Shown: positions 16,675 through 26,042 of the stretch, one piece after another | How positions within the stretch are numbered: the first letter of the stretch is position 1 | How the letters are laid out: every line of letters starts with the position of its first letter | Assembly: GCF_001610975.1 (NCBI RefSeq) | Contig: NZ_CP013342.1 | Location: 2,675,001-2,739,000 of the forward strand | From: Sphingopyxis terrae subsp. terrae NBRC 15098 | Lineage (GTDB): Bacteria; Pseudomonadota; Alphaproteobacteria; Sphingomonadales; Sphingomonadaceae | Direction of reading: 5' to 3' | DNA length: 64,000 bases | Program-made: the position numbers and the translations under genes | Notes under the pieces: model-generated | Database searches by the model: none | The model's input: the letters and a program-made list of their open reading frames with translations, nothing else | Told to the model about the DNA's origin: nothing

Positions 16675-17884
16675 TTATCGCTATGTGGCGATCGATCCCC
16701 AGGGCCGCGAGCGCAAGGGACGATTGACCGCCGCCAACGACGACGCTGCGCGAGCCAACCTTGCCGCGCGAAAATTCCATATCGTCGCGGTCGAGGAAGC
16801 GGGTACGCGCGCCGCGCCGGCGCGGTCGCTTTTCGCCTTTCGCAGCGCGCGGTTGAGCGCGAAGGAACTGGCGCTCTTCACGCGCCAGCTTGCGACGCTC
16901 GCCGAAGTCGCGCCGCTCGAAGAGGCGCTGCGCACGTTGACGCGCCAGAGCGAGGCCGAAAGCGCGCGCGCGGTGATCGGCGATGTGCATGCGGGCCTGC
17001 TTGAAGGCCGCCGCCTTGCCGACGCGATGGCACGGCAGCCGGCCAGTTTCCCGCCGCTCTACCGCGCGATGGTCTCGGCGGGCGAAACCACGGGTAGTTT
17101 GACGACGATCCTCGCGCGGCTGGCCGACCTGCTCGAACGCCAGGCGCAGGTGCGCGGCAAGCTGATCGCCGCGCTTGCCTATCCTGTGGTGCTCGCGGTT
17201 GTCGCGATCGGGGTCGTCGCGGCGCTGATGATCTTTGTCGTCCCGCGCGTCGTCGAACAATTCGACGACGTCGGGCAGCAACTGCCTTTCCTGACCCGCG
17301 CGGTCATCGCGGTTTCCAGCTTTGCGGCGAACTGGTGGTGGCTGATGCTGCTGCTGATCGCGGGCGCGATTTTCGGCTGGGTCAGCGCGATGCGCCGCCC
17401 AGCCTTCAAGGCGGGGGTCGATGCCCGGTTGCTCCGCCTGCCGCTGCTCGGCCGCCTGCTGCGCGACCTCTATGCCGCCCGCTTCGCCCGGACGCTCGCG
17501 ACGATGGTGTCGAGCCGGCTGCCGCTGGTCGAGGGGTTGCGGCTCACCGTGCCGACAATCCGCAACGCCGCGCTTGCCAGTGCAACCGGCCGCATCGTCG
17601 ATCAGGTCCGCGCGGGCAGCAGCCTGTCGTCGGCGCTGCGCGATGCCGGCGTGTTTCCGCCGCTGCTCGTCTACATGACCGCGAGCGGCGAAAGCGCGGG
17701 TCGACTCGAACAGATGCTCGAACGCGCCGCCGATTATCTCGAACGCGAATTCGACCGTTTTACCGCCGCTTCGATGGCGCTACTCGAACCTGTCATAATT
17801 GTCATTATGGGGTCTTGCGTCGCGCTTATCATCCTTTCCATCCTGCTTCCGATCCTCCAGTTGCAGAACCTTGCAGGGCTATAA
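16661..17884 (+). CDS. gspF: Type II secretion platform protein GspF
   Basis: GspF is the polytopic inner-membrane platform protein. The 407-residue product has two related GspF domains (about 70-195 and 270-395) beginning near the blocks ELALFTRQLATLAEV and YAARFARTLATMVSSRLPL, with three membrane helices (about 170, 220 and 380). The N-terminus starts YRYVAIDPQGRERKG, typical of the family. ATG at 16661 gives a 14-base overlap with gspE. A second ATG at 16667 would give an 8-base overlap and the more usual N-terminus MPDYRY; either is possible. Confidence 0.93.
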   Translation: MSMPDYRYVAIDPQGRERKGRLTAANDDAARANLAARKFHIVAVEEAGTRAAPARSLFAFRSARLSAKELALFTRQLATLAEVAPLEEALRTLTRQSEAESARAVIGDVHAGLLEGRRLADAMARQPASFPPLYRAMVSAGETTGSLTTILARLADLLERQAQVRGKLIAALAYPVVLAVVAIGVVAALMIFVVPRVVEQFDDVGQQLPFLTRAVIAVSSFAANWWWLMLLLIAGAIFGWVSAMRRPAFKAGVDARLLRLPLLGRLLRDLYAARFARTLATMVSSRLPLVEGLRLTVPTIRNAALASATGRIVDQVRAGSSLSSALRDAGVFPPLLVYMTASGESAGRLEQMLERAADYLEREFDRFTAASMALLEPVIIVIMGSCVALIILSILLPILQLQNLAGL

Positions 17885-17887
17885 TAA

Positions 17888-18376
17888 ATGTCGCTGATGC
17901 AGCTTTTCCTTCGCCTGATGCTCGATCCCTCACGCCCGCCGCGGCGCCGCCGCAAGCGCGACGAGCGCGGCTTCACGCTTACCGAATTGATGGTCGTTAT
18001 CTTCATTATCGGGCTGCTCGCGACGGTCGTGCTGATCAACGTCCTGCCCAGCCAGGACAAGGCGATGGTGACGAAGGCTAAGGCCGATATTGCGACGCTG
18101 GAGAATGCGCTCGAACAATATCGGCTCGACAATCTGACTTATCCGGCGACGACCGACGGGCTGAACGCACTGTCGACGCCGCCGCCGTCGCTGGCGCAGC
18201 CCGAACGCTACCGCCGCGGCGGCTATATCAAGAAACTGCCGAGCGATCCTTGGGGACGTCCCTATAATTATCAGGCACCCGCCGCGAACGGAAAGCCGTT
18301 CGACGTCTGGTCGCTCGGCGCCGATGGCGCGCCCGGCGGGACCGACGAAAATGCCGACATTCACGGGGACAGCTGA
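17888..18376 (+). CDS. gspG: Type II secretion major pseudopilin GspG
   Basis: GspG is the main subunit of the pseudopilus. The prepilin cleavage motif is RG|FTLTELMVVIFIIG, with Glu at +5. The globular part ends in the GspG signature around SDPWGRPYNY and the calcium-loop region near WSLGADGAPGGTDENADI. The leader is unusually long and basic (27 residues from the first ATG); internal Met codons at positions 4 and 11 would give shorter leaders. The mature protein is about 135 residues. The gene starts three bases after gspF and overlaps gspH. Confidence 0.94.
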   Translation: MSLMQLFLRLMLDPSRPPRRRRKRDERGFTLTELMVVIFIIGLLATVVLINVLPSQDKAMVTKAKADIATLENALEQYRLDNLTYPATTDGLNALSTPPPSLAQPERYRRGGYIKKLPSDPWGRPYNYQAPAANGKPFDVWSLGADGAPGGTDENADIHGDS

Positions 18377-18839
18377 CCGCGGTCGCCTCCGGCGCGGCAA
18401 GGCGCGCGGCTTCACGCTGGTCGAACTGATGGTCGTTCTGACGATATTGGCGCTGGCCGCGACCGCCGTCGTGCTGACCATCCCGGGCGAGGAACGCAGC
18501 GTGCGCAACGAGGCCGATCGGCTGGCGGCGCGGCTCGCCGCGGCGCGCGACGTCGCGGTGGTCGAGGGGCGCAGTGTCGCGGTCAATTTCGCGCCGTCGG
18601 GCTATGGTTTCGAACGTCGCATCGACGGTGCCTGGGCGCCTTTGCCCGGCCGGGCCTTTGCGCAGCGCAATTGGCCCGCCGATATTCGCTTCGCCGCTGG
18701 CGACGGGCAGGGCGCGGCGCGCATCTTGTTCGACCGCGTCGGCACCAGCCCAACGCCGCAGGCGGTGGTGCTGGCGGGCGGCGACGCGCGCGAAGTGGTC
18801 CGCGTTTCGGCAACCGGAGAGGTCAGCCGTGATCGCTAG
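18351..18839 (+). CDS. gspH: Type II secretion minor pseudopilin GspH
   Basis: A minor pseudopilin with cleavage motif RG|FTLVELMVVLTILAL and Glu at +5, followed by a helix and a GspH-type globular domain. I prefer the ATG at 18351 (162 residues); an in-frame ATG at 18324 is possible but lies deeper inside gspG. The gene overlaps gspG by 26 bases and gspI by 11, so the pseudopilin genes are probably co-translated. Confidence 0.9.
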   Translation: MPTFTGTADRGRLRRGKARGFTLVELMVVLTILALAATAVVLTIPGEERSVRNEADRLAARLAAARDVAVVEGRSVAVNFAPSGYGFERRIDGAWAPLPGRAFAQRNWPADIRFAAGDGQGAARILFDRVGTSPTPQAVVLAGGDAREVVRVSATGEVSRDR

Positions 18840-19206
18840 GCCGTCCATCGCCGGCCAGCGCGGGTTCACGCTGCTCGAAATGCTCGTTGCGCTCAGCATC
18901 ATCAGCATTGCGGCGCTGACGCTCGTCCGGCTCGATGCCTATGCGGTGCGAACCGCGGGCGATCTCGACGAGAGCACCGTCGCGGGCATCGTCGCGCAGA
19001 ATCGTGCCGTCGAACTCTGGACCGATCCGGCGCCGCCGACGATCGGCGCCAGCACGACCAGCGTGACCAATGCCGGGCGCAACTGGCGCATCGAACAACG
19101 CATTGCGCCGACCGCCGACGACAGCCTGCTGCGTATCGACCTGATCGTCCGGCCGGAGACGGGGCGCGGGCAGGCGGCGCTGACGATCATCCGGGCGGCG
19201 CGATGA
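18829..19206 (+). CDS. gspI: Type II secretion minor pseudopilin GspI
   Basis: A 125-residue minor pseudopilin with cleavage motif RG|FTLLEMLVALSIISI and Glu at +5. GspI nucleates the I-J-K pseudopilus tip complex. The start is GTG at 18829, which overlaps the gspH stop; longer in-frame starts lie well inside gspH and are implausible. The C-terminal domain (RIDLIVRPETGRGQAALTII) fits the family. It ends in an ATGA overlap with gspJ. Confidence 0.9.
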   Translation: MIARPSIAGQRGFTLLEMLVALSIISIAALTLVRLDAYAVRTAGDLDESTVAGIVAQNRAVELWTDPAPPTIGASTTSVTNAGRNWRIEQRIAPTADDSLLRIDLIVRPETGRGQAALTIIRAAR

Positions 19207-19931
19207 GGCACATTCGAATTTCTTCTCCCTTTGCCCTGAGCTTGTCGAAGGGCCGTCCTTTCTTCGGCGTCAAAGAAAAGAGCGGTGATTCGACAGGCTC
19301 AGCACGAACCGAGGTTGCGATAGGCCAGCACGGCTTCACCCTCGTCGAAATGCTCGTTGCGCTGTCGCTCTTTGCCGCGATCGCGGCGATGGGGGTGAGC
19401 CTGCTACGCAGCAGCGTTGACACACAAGAGGCGGTACAGACGCGGCTCAAGGCCATGAGCGGGATGAACCGCATCCGCGCGGTCATGGCGAATGATTTGG
19501 CGCAGGCGGTGCAGCGGCCGACGCGCGGCGCGGCGGGCGAGGCGGTTCCGGCCTTCACCGGCTCGGCGAACGGCTTCGCCTTCGTTCATGCGGGCGCGGC
19601 GACGATCGAGGGAGGCGCGCGGCCCGATGTCGAACGCGTCGGCTATGCCCTGATCGGAGGTGAGTGGCGCCGCGCGGTGCAGCCGACGCTCGACGGCACG
19701 ACGCTCGGCGACGGTGACCGGCTGGTCGGCGACGTTTCGGCGGCTGCGGTGCGCTACCGCGACGAGCGCGGCAACTGGAGCGAAAGCTGGTCGAGCGATC
19801 CCGACGACCGTTTGCCGCGCGCGGTCGAGGTGCGATTGACCCGTGCCGGGCGGCCGCCGCTGACGATGCTGTTCCTGACCGCGCCGACGCTCCCACCACC
19901 GCCGCCTTCGCCGACTGGGGCGACGCCATGA
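19203..19931 (+). CDS. gspJ: Type II secretion minor pseudopilin GspJ with repeat-derived leader
   Basis: A minor pseudopilin of the tip complex, with cleavage motif HG|FTLVEMLVALSLFAA at about residues 43-44. The ATG at 19203 overlaps the gspI stop, so it is the natural start. The leader peptide then has about 43 residues because an in-frame palindromic repeat (19234-19302) encodes residues of the form LSLSKGRPFF...STGSARTEV. Peptidase cleavage would remove all of it, so the mature pilin is unaffected. A TTG inside the insert is an alternative start. The C-terminus is Pro-rich. Confidence 0.9.
   Translation: MRHIRISSPFALSLSKGRPFFGVKEKSGDSTGSARTEVAIGQHGFTLVEMLVALSLFAAIAAMGVSLLRSSVDTQEAVQTRLKAMSGMNRIRAVMANDLAQAVQRPTRGAAGEAVPAFTGSANGFAFVHAGAATIEGGARPDVERVGYALIGGEWRRAVQPTLDGTTLGDGDRLVGDVSAAAVRYRDERGNWSESWSSDPDDRLPRAVEVRLTRAGRPPLTMLFLTAPTLPPPPPSPTGATP
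19234..19302. repeat. Sphingomonad-type palindromic (REP-like) element inside gspJ
   Basis: Arms CTGAGCTTGTCGAA (from 19236) and TTCGACAGGCTCAG (19289-19302) form an inverted repeat differing at one pair and separated by about 39 bp. This sequence type (TTCGAC-AGGCTCAG) is, as I recall, a very common dispersed intergenic repeat in sphingomonad genomes. Here it lies within a coding sequence in a frame without stops. I saw no second copy in the window. Confidence 0.7.
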
Positions 19932-20935
19932 CCGGGCCGACACGGGACGATCGCGGGGCGGCGCTGCTCAGCGTGTTGCTGCTCGTCGCGGTCATGGCGG
20001 TGATCGCAGCGACCGCGCTCGACCGGTTGACGCTTGCGACGCGGATCGCGGGCAGCGCCGCGACGGTCGATCAGGGACGCGCCTATGCCTTTGCCGCCGA
20101 ACAGATTGCGCTGCGGCGCGTCGCCAATCTGGTGGCGCGCGATCCGTCGCGACTGTCGAATGATGGCGATTGGCTCGACCGCGATTTTATCCTGCCGCTG
20201 CCGGGCGGGCAGGGGAGCGCGCGACTGAGCGATGCCGACAATTGCTTCAATCTCAACAGCCTGGCCGCCGAAACCGCGCCGAGAAAGCTCAGCCAGCGGT
20301 CGGGCGCTACCGCGCAATTTACCGAGCTGATGGTGCTGCTCGGTATCGACCGCGGGCAGGCGATGGCGATTTCCGGCGCGGCGGCCGACTGGATCGACAG
20401 CGACGGCAACGACGGGCCGCTCGGCGCCGAAGACGGCGTCTATCGCGCGCTCCCCGGCGCCTACCTGCCCGCAAACCGCAAGATGGCCGATGTCAGCGAA
20501 TTGCGCGCGGTGCGCGGCGTGACGCCCAAAATCTATGCGCGGCTGAAGCCGTGGATATGCGCGTTGCCGCGCGCCGAACCGGTGAAGCTGAACGTCAACT
20601 CGCTGCGCCCCGAACAGGCGCCGCTGATCGCGATGCTGATGCCGGGGCAGATCAGCATCGCCGATGCACGGGCGGCGCTGGCGGCCCGGCCCGCTGGCGG
20701 CTATGGCAGCAGCGTGCGATTCTGGGAGGCGCGCTCGCTCGCCCGGCTCGATCCGCCCACCGACGTGGGCGAACAGGCCGCGGTGACCAGCCGGTGGCTC
20801 ACGCTGACGACGCAAGTGACGATTGGGGACGGGTTTTTGACGGCACATTCGCTTATCGACGTCAATGGCGGCGCGCCGGGCGCCGGTCAGGCGCCGCCGG
20901 TCATCGTCCGCCGGGACTGGGGCGAGGCCGACTGA
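19928..20935 (+). CDS. gspK: Type II secretion minor pseudopilin GspK
   Basis: GspK is the large pseudopilin capping the pseudopilus. The 335-residue product has the short leader MTGPTRDDRG followed by AALLSVLLLVAVMAVIAA. As usual for GspK, the +5 residue is not Glu (Ser here). The large domain includes the family region DADNCFNLNSL and WIDSDGNDGPLGAEDGVY, the latter acidic and calcium-binding in homologues. It overlaps gspJ by four bases. Confidence 0.92.
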   Translation: MTGPTRDDRGAALLSVLLLVAVMAVIAATALDRLTLATRIAGSAATVDQGRAYAFAAEQIALRRVANLVARDPSRLSNDGDWLDRDFILPLPGGQGSARLSDADNCFNLNSLAAETAPRKLSQRSGATAQFTELMVLLGIDRGQAMAISGAAADWIDSDGNDGPLGAEDGVYRALPGAYLPANRKMADVSELRAVRGVTPKIYARLKPWICALPRAEPVKLNVNSLRPEQAPLIAMLMPGQISIADARAALAARPAGGYGSSVRFWEARSLARLDPPTDVGEQAAVTSRWLTLTTQVTIGDGFLTAHSLIDVNGGAPGAGQAPPVIVRRDWGEAD

Positions 20936-20936
20936 C

Positions 20937-22082
20937 GTGGCGCGGACGCTGATCCTCTGGCTGCCGTCGGCGGCGGCGCTCGGTGGCGACGAACCCGCAC
21001 GGCCCGCCTGGCTGCGCATCGACGATGGCGTGATCGTCGACAGCGGGCAGGACGACGGCTGGGTCGACGCCTGGGAGAAACCACAGGACGACGCGGGCGA
21101 CGATCGACTCATTGCACTCGCCCCTGCAGGCGACGTGCCGATCCATTGGCGCGCCTATCCCGATGCGGCCCCCGCGCAGGCGGCGGCGGCGGCGCGGATC
21201 GACGCGCTGCGCGACAGTCTGGGCGACGCGGCCGGACTGCACATCGTGGCCGGTGAGCCGGCCGAGACCGGACAGGCGGTGCCGGTGGCCGTCACCGCCC
21301 ACGCCGCGATGACGGCCTGGACTGGCTGGCTCGCGGCAGAGGGGCTGACCGCCGCGGCGATCCTTCCCGCCGCCGCCATCTTGCCGCCGCCCGACGCCGA
21401 TCATTTGTGGACTGCCGAACTTGGCGGCGAAGCGATCCTGCGCTCGGCCGATCGGGCATGGCGCTCCGATCCGGAAATCGACGCGCTGGTCGCGCAGGAG
21501 CGGACGATCGTCCCGCTGGGCGCCGATGCGGCGCGGGAAGCGTTGCTGCTCTCGCTCGCCGCGCCGCCGCTTGATCTGTTGAGCGGAAGCTGGAAGCCGA
21601 AGCGCCGCTGGGCGGTCGATCCGGATCTGGTGCGGATCGGCAAGCGCCTGCTCGCGGCGTTGCTGATCGTCAGCCTGCTGATCCCGGTCGCTTATGCGGT
21701 GCGCCTTGCCGCCGACACCCGCCGCGCCGATGCCGCAGTTGTCGCGGCTGCGGCGACGCTGGGGATCGAAGCTCCTGATGCGACCGCGGCGGAAGCCGAA
21801 GTCGATCGCCGGCTGGCCAGCGCGGGCGGCGGCCCGCTTGCCTTTTCGGTCCCGGCGTCGGCGCTGTTCGATGCGATGCGCGACACGCCGGGGGTGACGC
21901 TCAAGACGCTGTCGCACCGCACCGACGGGACGCTGACGACGACGCTGGCGGGGCCGCGCGTCGATGATCTCAACAAGGTGCTGCTGGCGCTGCAGGCGCG
22001 CGGCTATCGCGTGACCGCGCAGCCGATGGCGGGCACCGACGGCCAACAGATGGCAAATATTACGGTTCGGGCGGTGCCATGA
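20937..22082 (+). CDS. gspL: Type II secretion platform protein GspL
   Basis: GspL recruits the GspE ATPase to the membrane. The 381-residue product has a cytoplasmic actin-like domain (about 1-225), one membrane helix (about 240-258, LLAALLIVSLLIPVAYAV) and a small periplasmic ferredoxin-like domain. I chose GTG at 20937, directly after the gspK stop; an in-frame start at 20865 lies inside gspK. The sequence is divergent, as usual for GspL, so the call relies partly on order. Confidence 0.88.
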   Translation: MARTLILWLPSAAALGGDEPARPAWLRIDDGVIVDSGQDDGWVDAWEKPQDDAGDDRLIALAPAGDVPIHWRAYPDAAPAQAAAAARIDALRDSLGDAAGLHIVAGEPAETGQAVPVAVTAHAAMTAWTGWLAAEGLTAAAILPAAAILPPPDADHLWTAELGGEAILRSADRAWRSDPEIDALVAQERTIVPLGADAAREALLLSLAAPPLDLLSGSWKPKRRWAVDPDLVRIGKRLLAALLIVSLLIPVAYAVRLAADTRRADAAVVAAAATLGIEAPDATAAEAEVDRRLASAGGGPLAFSVPASALFDAMRDTPGVTLKTLSHRTDGTLTTTLAGPRVDDLNKVLLALQARGYRVTAQPMAGTDGQQMANITVRAVP

Positions 22083-22561
22083 TCGACAGGATGCGCAATT
22101 GGTGGGCGGGTTTGTCGCGGCGCGAGCATTGGCTTGTCGGCGTTGCCGCGGCGCTGGCGCTGACGGTGCTCGTCTGGGCGCTCGGCCGTCCGGCCTATGC
22201 GGCGCTGGTCGATCTTGGCAGCGACCATGCCGCCGCGATCGAGCGCGAAGGGCGCGTCGCGGCCAAGGTGCATCTTTTGTCGCAGCGTCCGGCGAAAGCG
22301 GTTGCCGCCGCCACCGATGCGGTAGCGATCGACCAGTTTCTGGCGCAATCCGCGGGCGAGATCGGCCTGACGCTCGACCGTAACGAAGCGCGCGGAACGG
22401 CGCAGGCAACCATCGCCATCGCGACCGCGAAGGCGCCCGTCCTCAACGACTGGCTCGCCGCGCTCGAGACGCAGGGGTTCGTTGTCGATCAGCTCACGGT
22501 CACCCCGGCCGCCGACGGCACGGTGGGCATGACCGCCGAACTGCGCAAGGGCGGACAGTGA
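22079..22561 (+). CDS. gspM: Type II secretion platform protein GspM
   Basis: This 160-residue protein has one membrane helix near the N-terminus (about 19-38, EHWLVGVAAALALTVLVWAL) and a periplasmic ferredoxin-like domain, the GspM layout. It starts in an ATGA overlap with gspL and ends in a GTGA overlap with gspN. Confidence 0.88.
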   Translation: MIDRMRNWWAGLSRREHWLVGVAAALALTVLVWALGRPAYAALVDLGSDHAAAIEREGRVAAKVHLLSQRPAKAVAAATDAVAIDQFLAQSAGEIGLTLDRNEARGTAQATIAIATAKAPVLNDWLAALETQGFVVDQLTVTPAADGTVGMTAELRKGGQ

Positions 22562-23280
22562 TGGCCCGCTCGCACCGTCTCTGGATCGCCGCCGCGGCAC
22601 TGCTCGCGCTGCTGCTGATCGCCGCGACCTTTCCGATGCGGCTGGCATTGTCGCTCGCTGGGGTCGCCGACGCGGGCTTCAGCGCGCGGACGGTGCGCGG
22701 CTCGGTCTGGTCGGGCGAACTTGTCGACGCGCGATTGGGCGCTCTCCCGCTCGGCACGGTCAAGGCCAGCCTGTCGCCGCTCGCCCTGCTGACGGGCAGC
22801 ACGGAACTCGCCTTTGCGCGCCAGGACGATCGGCTGGGCGCCTTGTCGGGCCGACTCTACGGCACCAACCCGCGCGGCGCCGCCGACGTTAACGGCGTCA
22901 CGACGCTCGCGGGCGGCCTCGGCGCGATCCCCGTCGACACCCTCCGCTTCGAAGGCGCCACCACACGCTTCGACAATGACGGGAAATGCGTAGAAGCAAG
23001 CGGACGGGTGCAGCTTTCGATCGCGGCGCCGATTGCCGGTCTGGATCTGGCGCGCGGGCTGTCGGGCCCGCTGAGCTGTGCGAACGGGCGTGCACAGGCG
23101 GCGCTGAGCAGCCAGTCGGGGATGGAGCGGCTGACGCTGGGGTTTGACGGTCGTGGCGCGTGGCGCGCGCAGTTCGCGATCACCGTCGACGACGATCCGT
23201 CGATGGCGGCGGCGTTGACGATGCTCGGCTTCCGTCCGGCGTCGGACGGCTACGTGCTGGCGACCACGGGCCGATTCTGA
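22558..23280 (+). CDS. gspN: Type II secretion protein GspN
   Basis: GspN is an accessory component present in only some type II systems. The 240-residue product has an N-terminal membrane anchor or uncleaved signal (LWIAAAALLALLLIAATFP) and a periplasmic beta-rich domain containing ARTVRGSVWSGEL, a GspN hallmark. The start is either GTG at 22558, overlapping the gspM stop, or the adjacent ATG at 22561. Confidence 0.85.
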   Translation: MMARSHRLWIAAAALLALLLIAATFPMRLALSLAGVADAGFSARTVRGSVWSGELVDARLGALPLGTVKASLSPLALLTGSTELAFARQDDRLGALSGRLYGTNPRGAADVNGVTTLAGGLGAIPVDTLRFEGATTRFDNDGKCVEASGRVQLSIAAPIAGLDLARGLSGPLSCANGRAQAALSSQSGMERLTLGFDGRGAWRAQFAITVDDDPSMAAALTMLGFRPASDGYVLATTGRF

Positions 23281-23281
23281 C

Positions 23282-24055
23282 ATGGCGGCGTTCGACGCCT
23301 TGCCCTTTGGCATGGGCGTCGGCTTGGCCGCTTTGGCGGGGTTGCTGCTCGGTAGCTTCCTGGCGACGCTGGTGCTGCGCTGGCCGCTGGGGCGGTCGGT
23401 GTTGCGCGGGCGTTCGCATTGCGATGCGTGCGGCACGGCGCTGACCGCGCGCGACCTTATACCCCTGCTGTCGGCCATCGCGGCGCGCGGTCGCTGCCGT
23501 CATTGCGGCGCACCGATTGACGCGCTGCATTGGCGGGTCGAATTGTTGTCGGCGGCGATCGGGGCAGCGGCGCTCGCGCTGATGCCCGGCACGGCGGGCT
23601 GGCTCTGGGCGCTGTTTGGCTGGCTGTTGCTGCCGCTCGCGCTGCTCGACGCGCGGCATATGTGGCTGCCCGATCCGCTCAACGTGGTGCTGGCGCTCGC
23701 CGGACTGCTGCTCGCCGGGCCGCTGCTCGAAGTAAGTCTGCTCGATCGCTGGATCGGCGCGGTGGCGGGTGGGCTGGTCCTTGCAGCCATCGCTGCCGCC
23801 TACCGGCGCGTGCGTGCGAGCGAGGGGATGGGGGGCGGCGATCCCAAGCTGGTCGCGGCGATCGGGTGCTGGATCGGGTGGCAGGCACTGCCGCTGCTGT
23901 TGCTGCTCGCCAGCCTGGGCGGGCTGGTCTGGGCGTTTGGCGCGCAACGAAAAGGGGACGGCCCGCTGTCGATGCGGGCCGTCCCCTTCGGTGTGTTCGC
24001 TTGCACCGCCGCTTGGGCGACGGTGCCGCTTTGGCCGTTGATCAGCGGCCGATAA
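23282..24055 (+). CDS. gspO: Prepilin peptidase GspO (A24 family)
   Basis: This integral-membrane aspartic peptidase cleaves and N-methylates the pseudopilins encoded upstream. The 257-residue product carries the cytoplasmic zinc-type cysteine pairs (CDAC near residue 42 and CRHC about 22 residues later) and both catalytic Asp motifs: the first Asp in LLDARHMWLPD and the second in GGGDPKL. The mature-pilin genes lie in the same operon, so the substrate set is clear. Its 3' end overlaps the convergent pal gene by 14 bases. Confidence 0.93.
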   Translation: MAAFDALPFGMGVGLAALAGLLLGSFLATLVLRWPLGRSVLRGRSHCDACGTALTARDLIPLLSAIAARGRCRHCGAPIDALHWRVELLSAAIGAAALALMPGTAGWLWALFGWLLLPLALLDARHMWLPDPLNVVLALAGLLLAGPLLEVSLLDRWIGAVAGGLVLAAIAAAYRRVRASEGMGGGDPKLVAAIGCWIGWQALPLLLLLASLGGLVWAFGAQRKGDGPLSMRAVPFGVFACTAAWATVPLWPLISGR

Positions 24056-24557
24056 CGACCGTCACCGCGCGGCGGTTCTTCGCCCAGGCTTCCTCGTTCG
24101 ATCCGAGTTCGGCCGGCCTTTCCTTGCCATAGCTGATGACATTCATACGGCTCGGGTCGATGCCGAGCGAGGCGAGATAATTCTTCGCAGCGTTGGCGCG
24201 GCGTTCGCCGAGCGCGATATTATAGTCGCGGGTACCGCGTTCGTCGGCATGACCTTCGATCGTCACGCGCACCGCGGGATTGCGCTGCAGCCATTGCGCC
24301 TGGCTTTGCAGCGTCGCCATATCCTCTGCATCGACATTATATTGATCGAAGCCGAAGAAGATGCGGTCCGAGGCGACGTTGGCGATGAAGTCCTGCTGCG
24401 ACCCCGGAACGACCGCATTGGGGTCGGTTCCCGTACCGGTCCCGGTGTCGGTTCCTTCGGGGGCTGGCGGCAGCGTTTCGGGGGCCTTCTTCGAACAGGC
24501 ACCCACAGTCAGCATGGTGATCGCCGCGATCATCGCGGTGGTTTTGCGTATCGTCAT
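24042..24557 (-). CDS. pal: Peptidoglycan-associated lipoprotein Pal
   Basis: Pal anchors the outer membrane to peptidoglycan and works with TolB. The 171-residue product has a lipoprotein signal ending TVGAC, a short Thr/Gly linker and an OmpA-like domain (about 65-170) with FFGFDQYNVD, IEGHADERGTRDYN and LGERRANAAKNYL; the peptidoglycan-binding Asp and Arg residues of the family are in these blocks. It is the last gene of the tol operon. Confidence 0.95.
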   Translation of the reverse strand: MTIRKTTAMIAAITMLTVGACSKKAPETLPPAPEGTDTGTGTGTDPNAVVPGSQQDFIANVASDRIFFGFDQYNVDAEDMATLQSQAQWLQRNPAVRVTIEGHADERGTRDYNIALGERRANAAKNYLASLGIDPSRMNVISYGKERPAELGSNEEAWAKNRRAVTVVIGR

Positions 24558-24669
24558 GTCGTCTGTCCTTTTTGTTGCGTTTTCAGTCGTGGCGAAATGC
24601 GATGAACGTCAATTTAACACAGGATTGAACCCCGCGGTTTTCCTTTGGTTCCGCGCGCGCCGGCGCGCC

Positions 24670-26037
24670 TCAGGGCAGGATCGGGCCCCAGCTCGGGTCG
24701 GACCCGTCCTGCGGCGTCGGCAACCGGCGCAGGTTCACGCCGGTCAGGTCGACCTGCCAGATCGTCGATTTGCCCTCGCGGCCCGATGTGGTGCGGAAGA
24801 ACTGGATCACGCGGCCGTTGGGCGACCAGGTCGGCGCTTCGTCCTGCCAGCTGTTGGTCAGCAGCCGCTCGCCGCTGCCGCTGGGGGTCATCACGCCGAT
24901 GCGGAACTCGCCGCCGCCCATTTTGGTGAAGGCGATCAGGTCGCCGCGCGGCGACCATTCGGGCGTCGCATAGCGACCGCCGCCGAAGCTGATCCGGCGC
25001 TGATCGGACCCGTCAACATTCATCGTATAGATTTGCTGGCTGCCCGACCGGTCGCTTTCGAAGACGATCTTCTTGCCGTCGGGCGAAAAGCTGCCGCCGA
25101 CGTCGATGCCGGGGGCATTGGTCAACCGCACCGGCGTGCCGCCTTCGGTCGAGATGCGATAGATGTCGGTGTTGCCGCCGACCGCCATCGAAAAGAGGAT
25201 CTGCCGGCCATCGGGCGACCAGCGCGGCGCGAAGGTCGCGTTGCGGCTTTCGGTCACCAGCTTCTGCGTGCCCCCATTGACGTCATAGATGAAGACGCGG
25301 ACGCGGTCGTTCAGATAGCTGACATAGACGATCTTCTTGTAATCGGGCGAGAAACGGGGAGACAGCGCCAGCGCCTGACCATTGGTGATGAAGCGGTGGT
25401 TGCCGCCGTCCGAATCCATGATCGCAAGGCGCTTGATCCGGTTCCCCTTCGGCCCGCTCTCGGCGATATAGGCGACGCGGCTGTCGAAGAAGGGCGATTC
25501 CCCCGACAGACGCGAATAGATGGCGTCGGCGCATTTGTGCGCGGCACGGCGCCAGTCGCCCGGCTGGATTTCGAAACCCTGCCGCACCAGCTCGCTGCCG
25601 AGCTGGGTGTCATAGAGATAGCAGCCGACGACGAAGCCGCCGGTGCTGTTCGTCTGGACGAAGCCATGGACGACATTTTCGGCGTTGCGCGCCTGCCAGT
25701 CGGCGAAGCGCGGCGCGCGCACTTCCGCCATGCTGATCGCGCGAACGCTGCCGGGGCCGAGCGGCGCGTAAAGCCCGCTGCGTTCAAGGTCGGCGGCGAT
25801 CACATCGGCGATCTGCCGCCCCAGATTGTCGGTGCGCAGCCCGGCGACGGTGGTGACGGCAGGCGTGGCGAAAGCGGGAACCGCGATGACCGTGCGGTCC
25901 TGGGACAGCGTGCCTTCGATCGTTTCGCGCGGTTCGGTGGGGACCGCGAGGGCGGGTGTGGGCGATGCGACCTGCGCCAACGCCGGGGCGACGGACAGCA
26001 TGAGCGCGAGCGGGAGGGCGATGGAGCGAAGCGGCAT
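24670..26037 (-). CDS. tolB: Tol-Pal translocation protein TolB
   Basis: TolB is the periplasmic beta-propeller that interacts with Pal. From the ATG at 26037 it has 455 residues. A signal peptide (cleavage near ALAQ) is followed by the N-terminal domain and a six-bladed propeller built of WD40-like (PD40) repeats such as [16 protein letters not shown] and [12 protein letters not shown]. The frame stays open far upstream through tolA, but that part is out of frame with tolA and lacks the signal peptide, so 26037 is the start. It follows tolA by five bases. Confidence 0.94.
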   Translation of the reverse strand: MPLRSIALPLALMLSVAPALAQVASPTPALAVPTEPRETIEGTLSQDRTVIAVPAFATPAVTTVAGLRTDNLGRQIADVIAADLERSGLYAPLGPGSVRAISMAEVRAPRFADWQARNAENVVHGFVQTNSTGGFVVGCYLYDTQLGSELVRQGFEIQPGDWRRAAHKCADAIYSRLSGESPFFDSRVAYIAESGPKGNRIKRLAIMDSDGGNHRFITNGQALALSPRFSPDYKKIVYVSYLNDRVRVFIYDVNGGTQKLVTESRNATFAPRWSPDGRQILFSMAVGGNTDIYRISTEGGTPVRLTNAPGIDVGGSFSPDGKKIVFESDRSGSQQIYTMNVDGSDQRRISFGGGRYATPEWSPRGDLIAFTKMGGGEFRIGVMTPSGSGERLLTNSWQDEAPTWSPNGRVIQFFRTTSGREGKSTIWQVDLTGVNLRRLPTPQDGSDPSWGPILP

Positions 26038-26042
26038 CTCTC

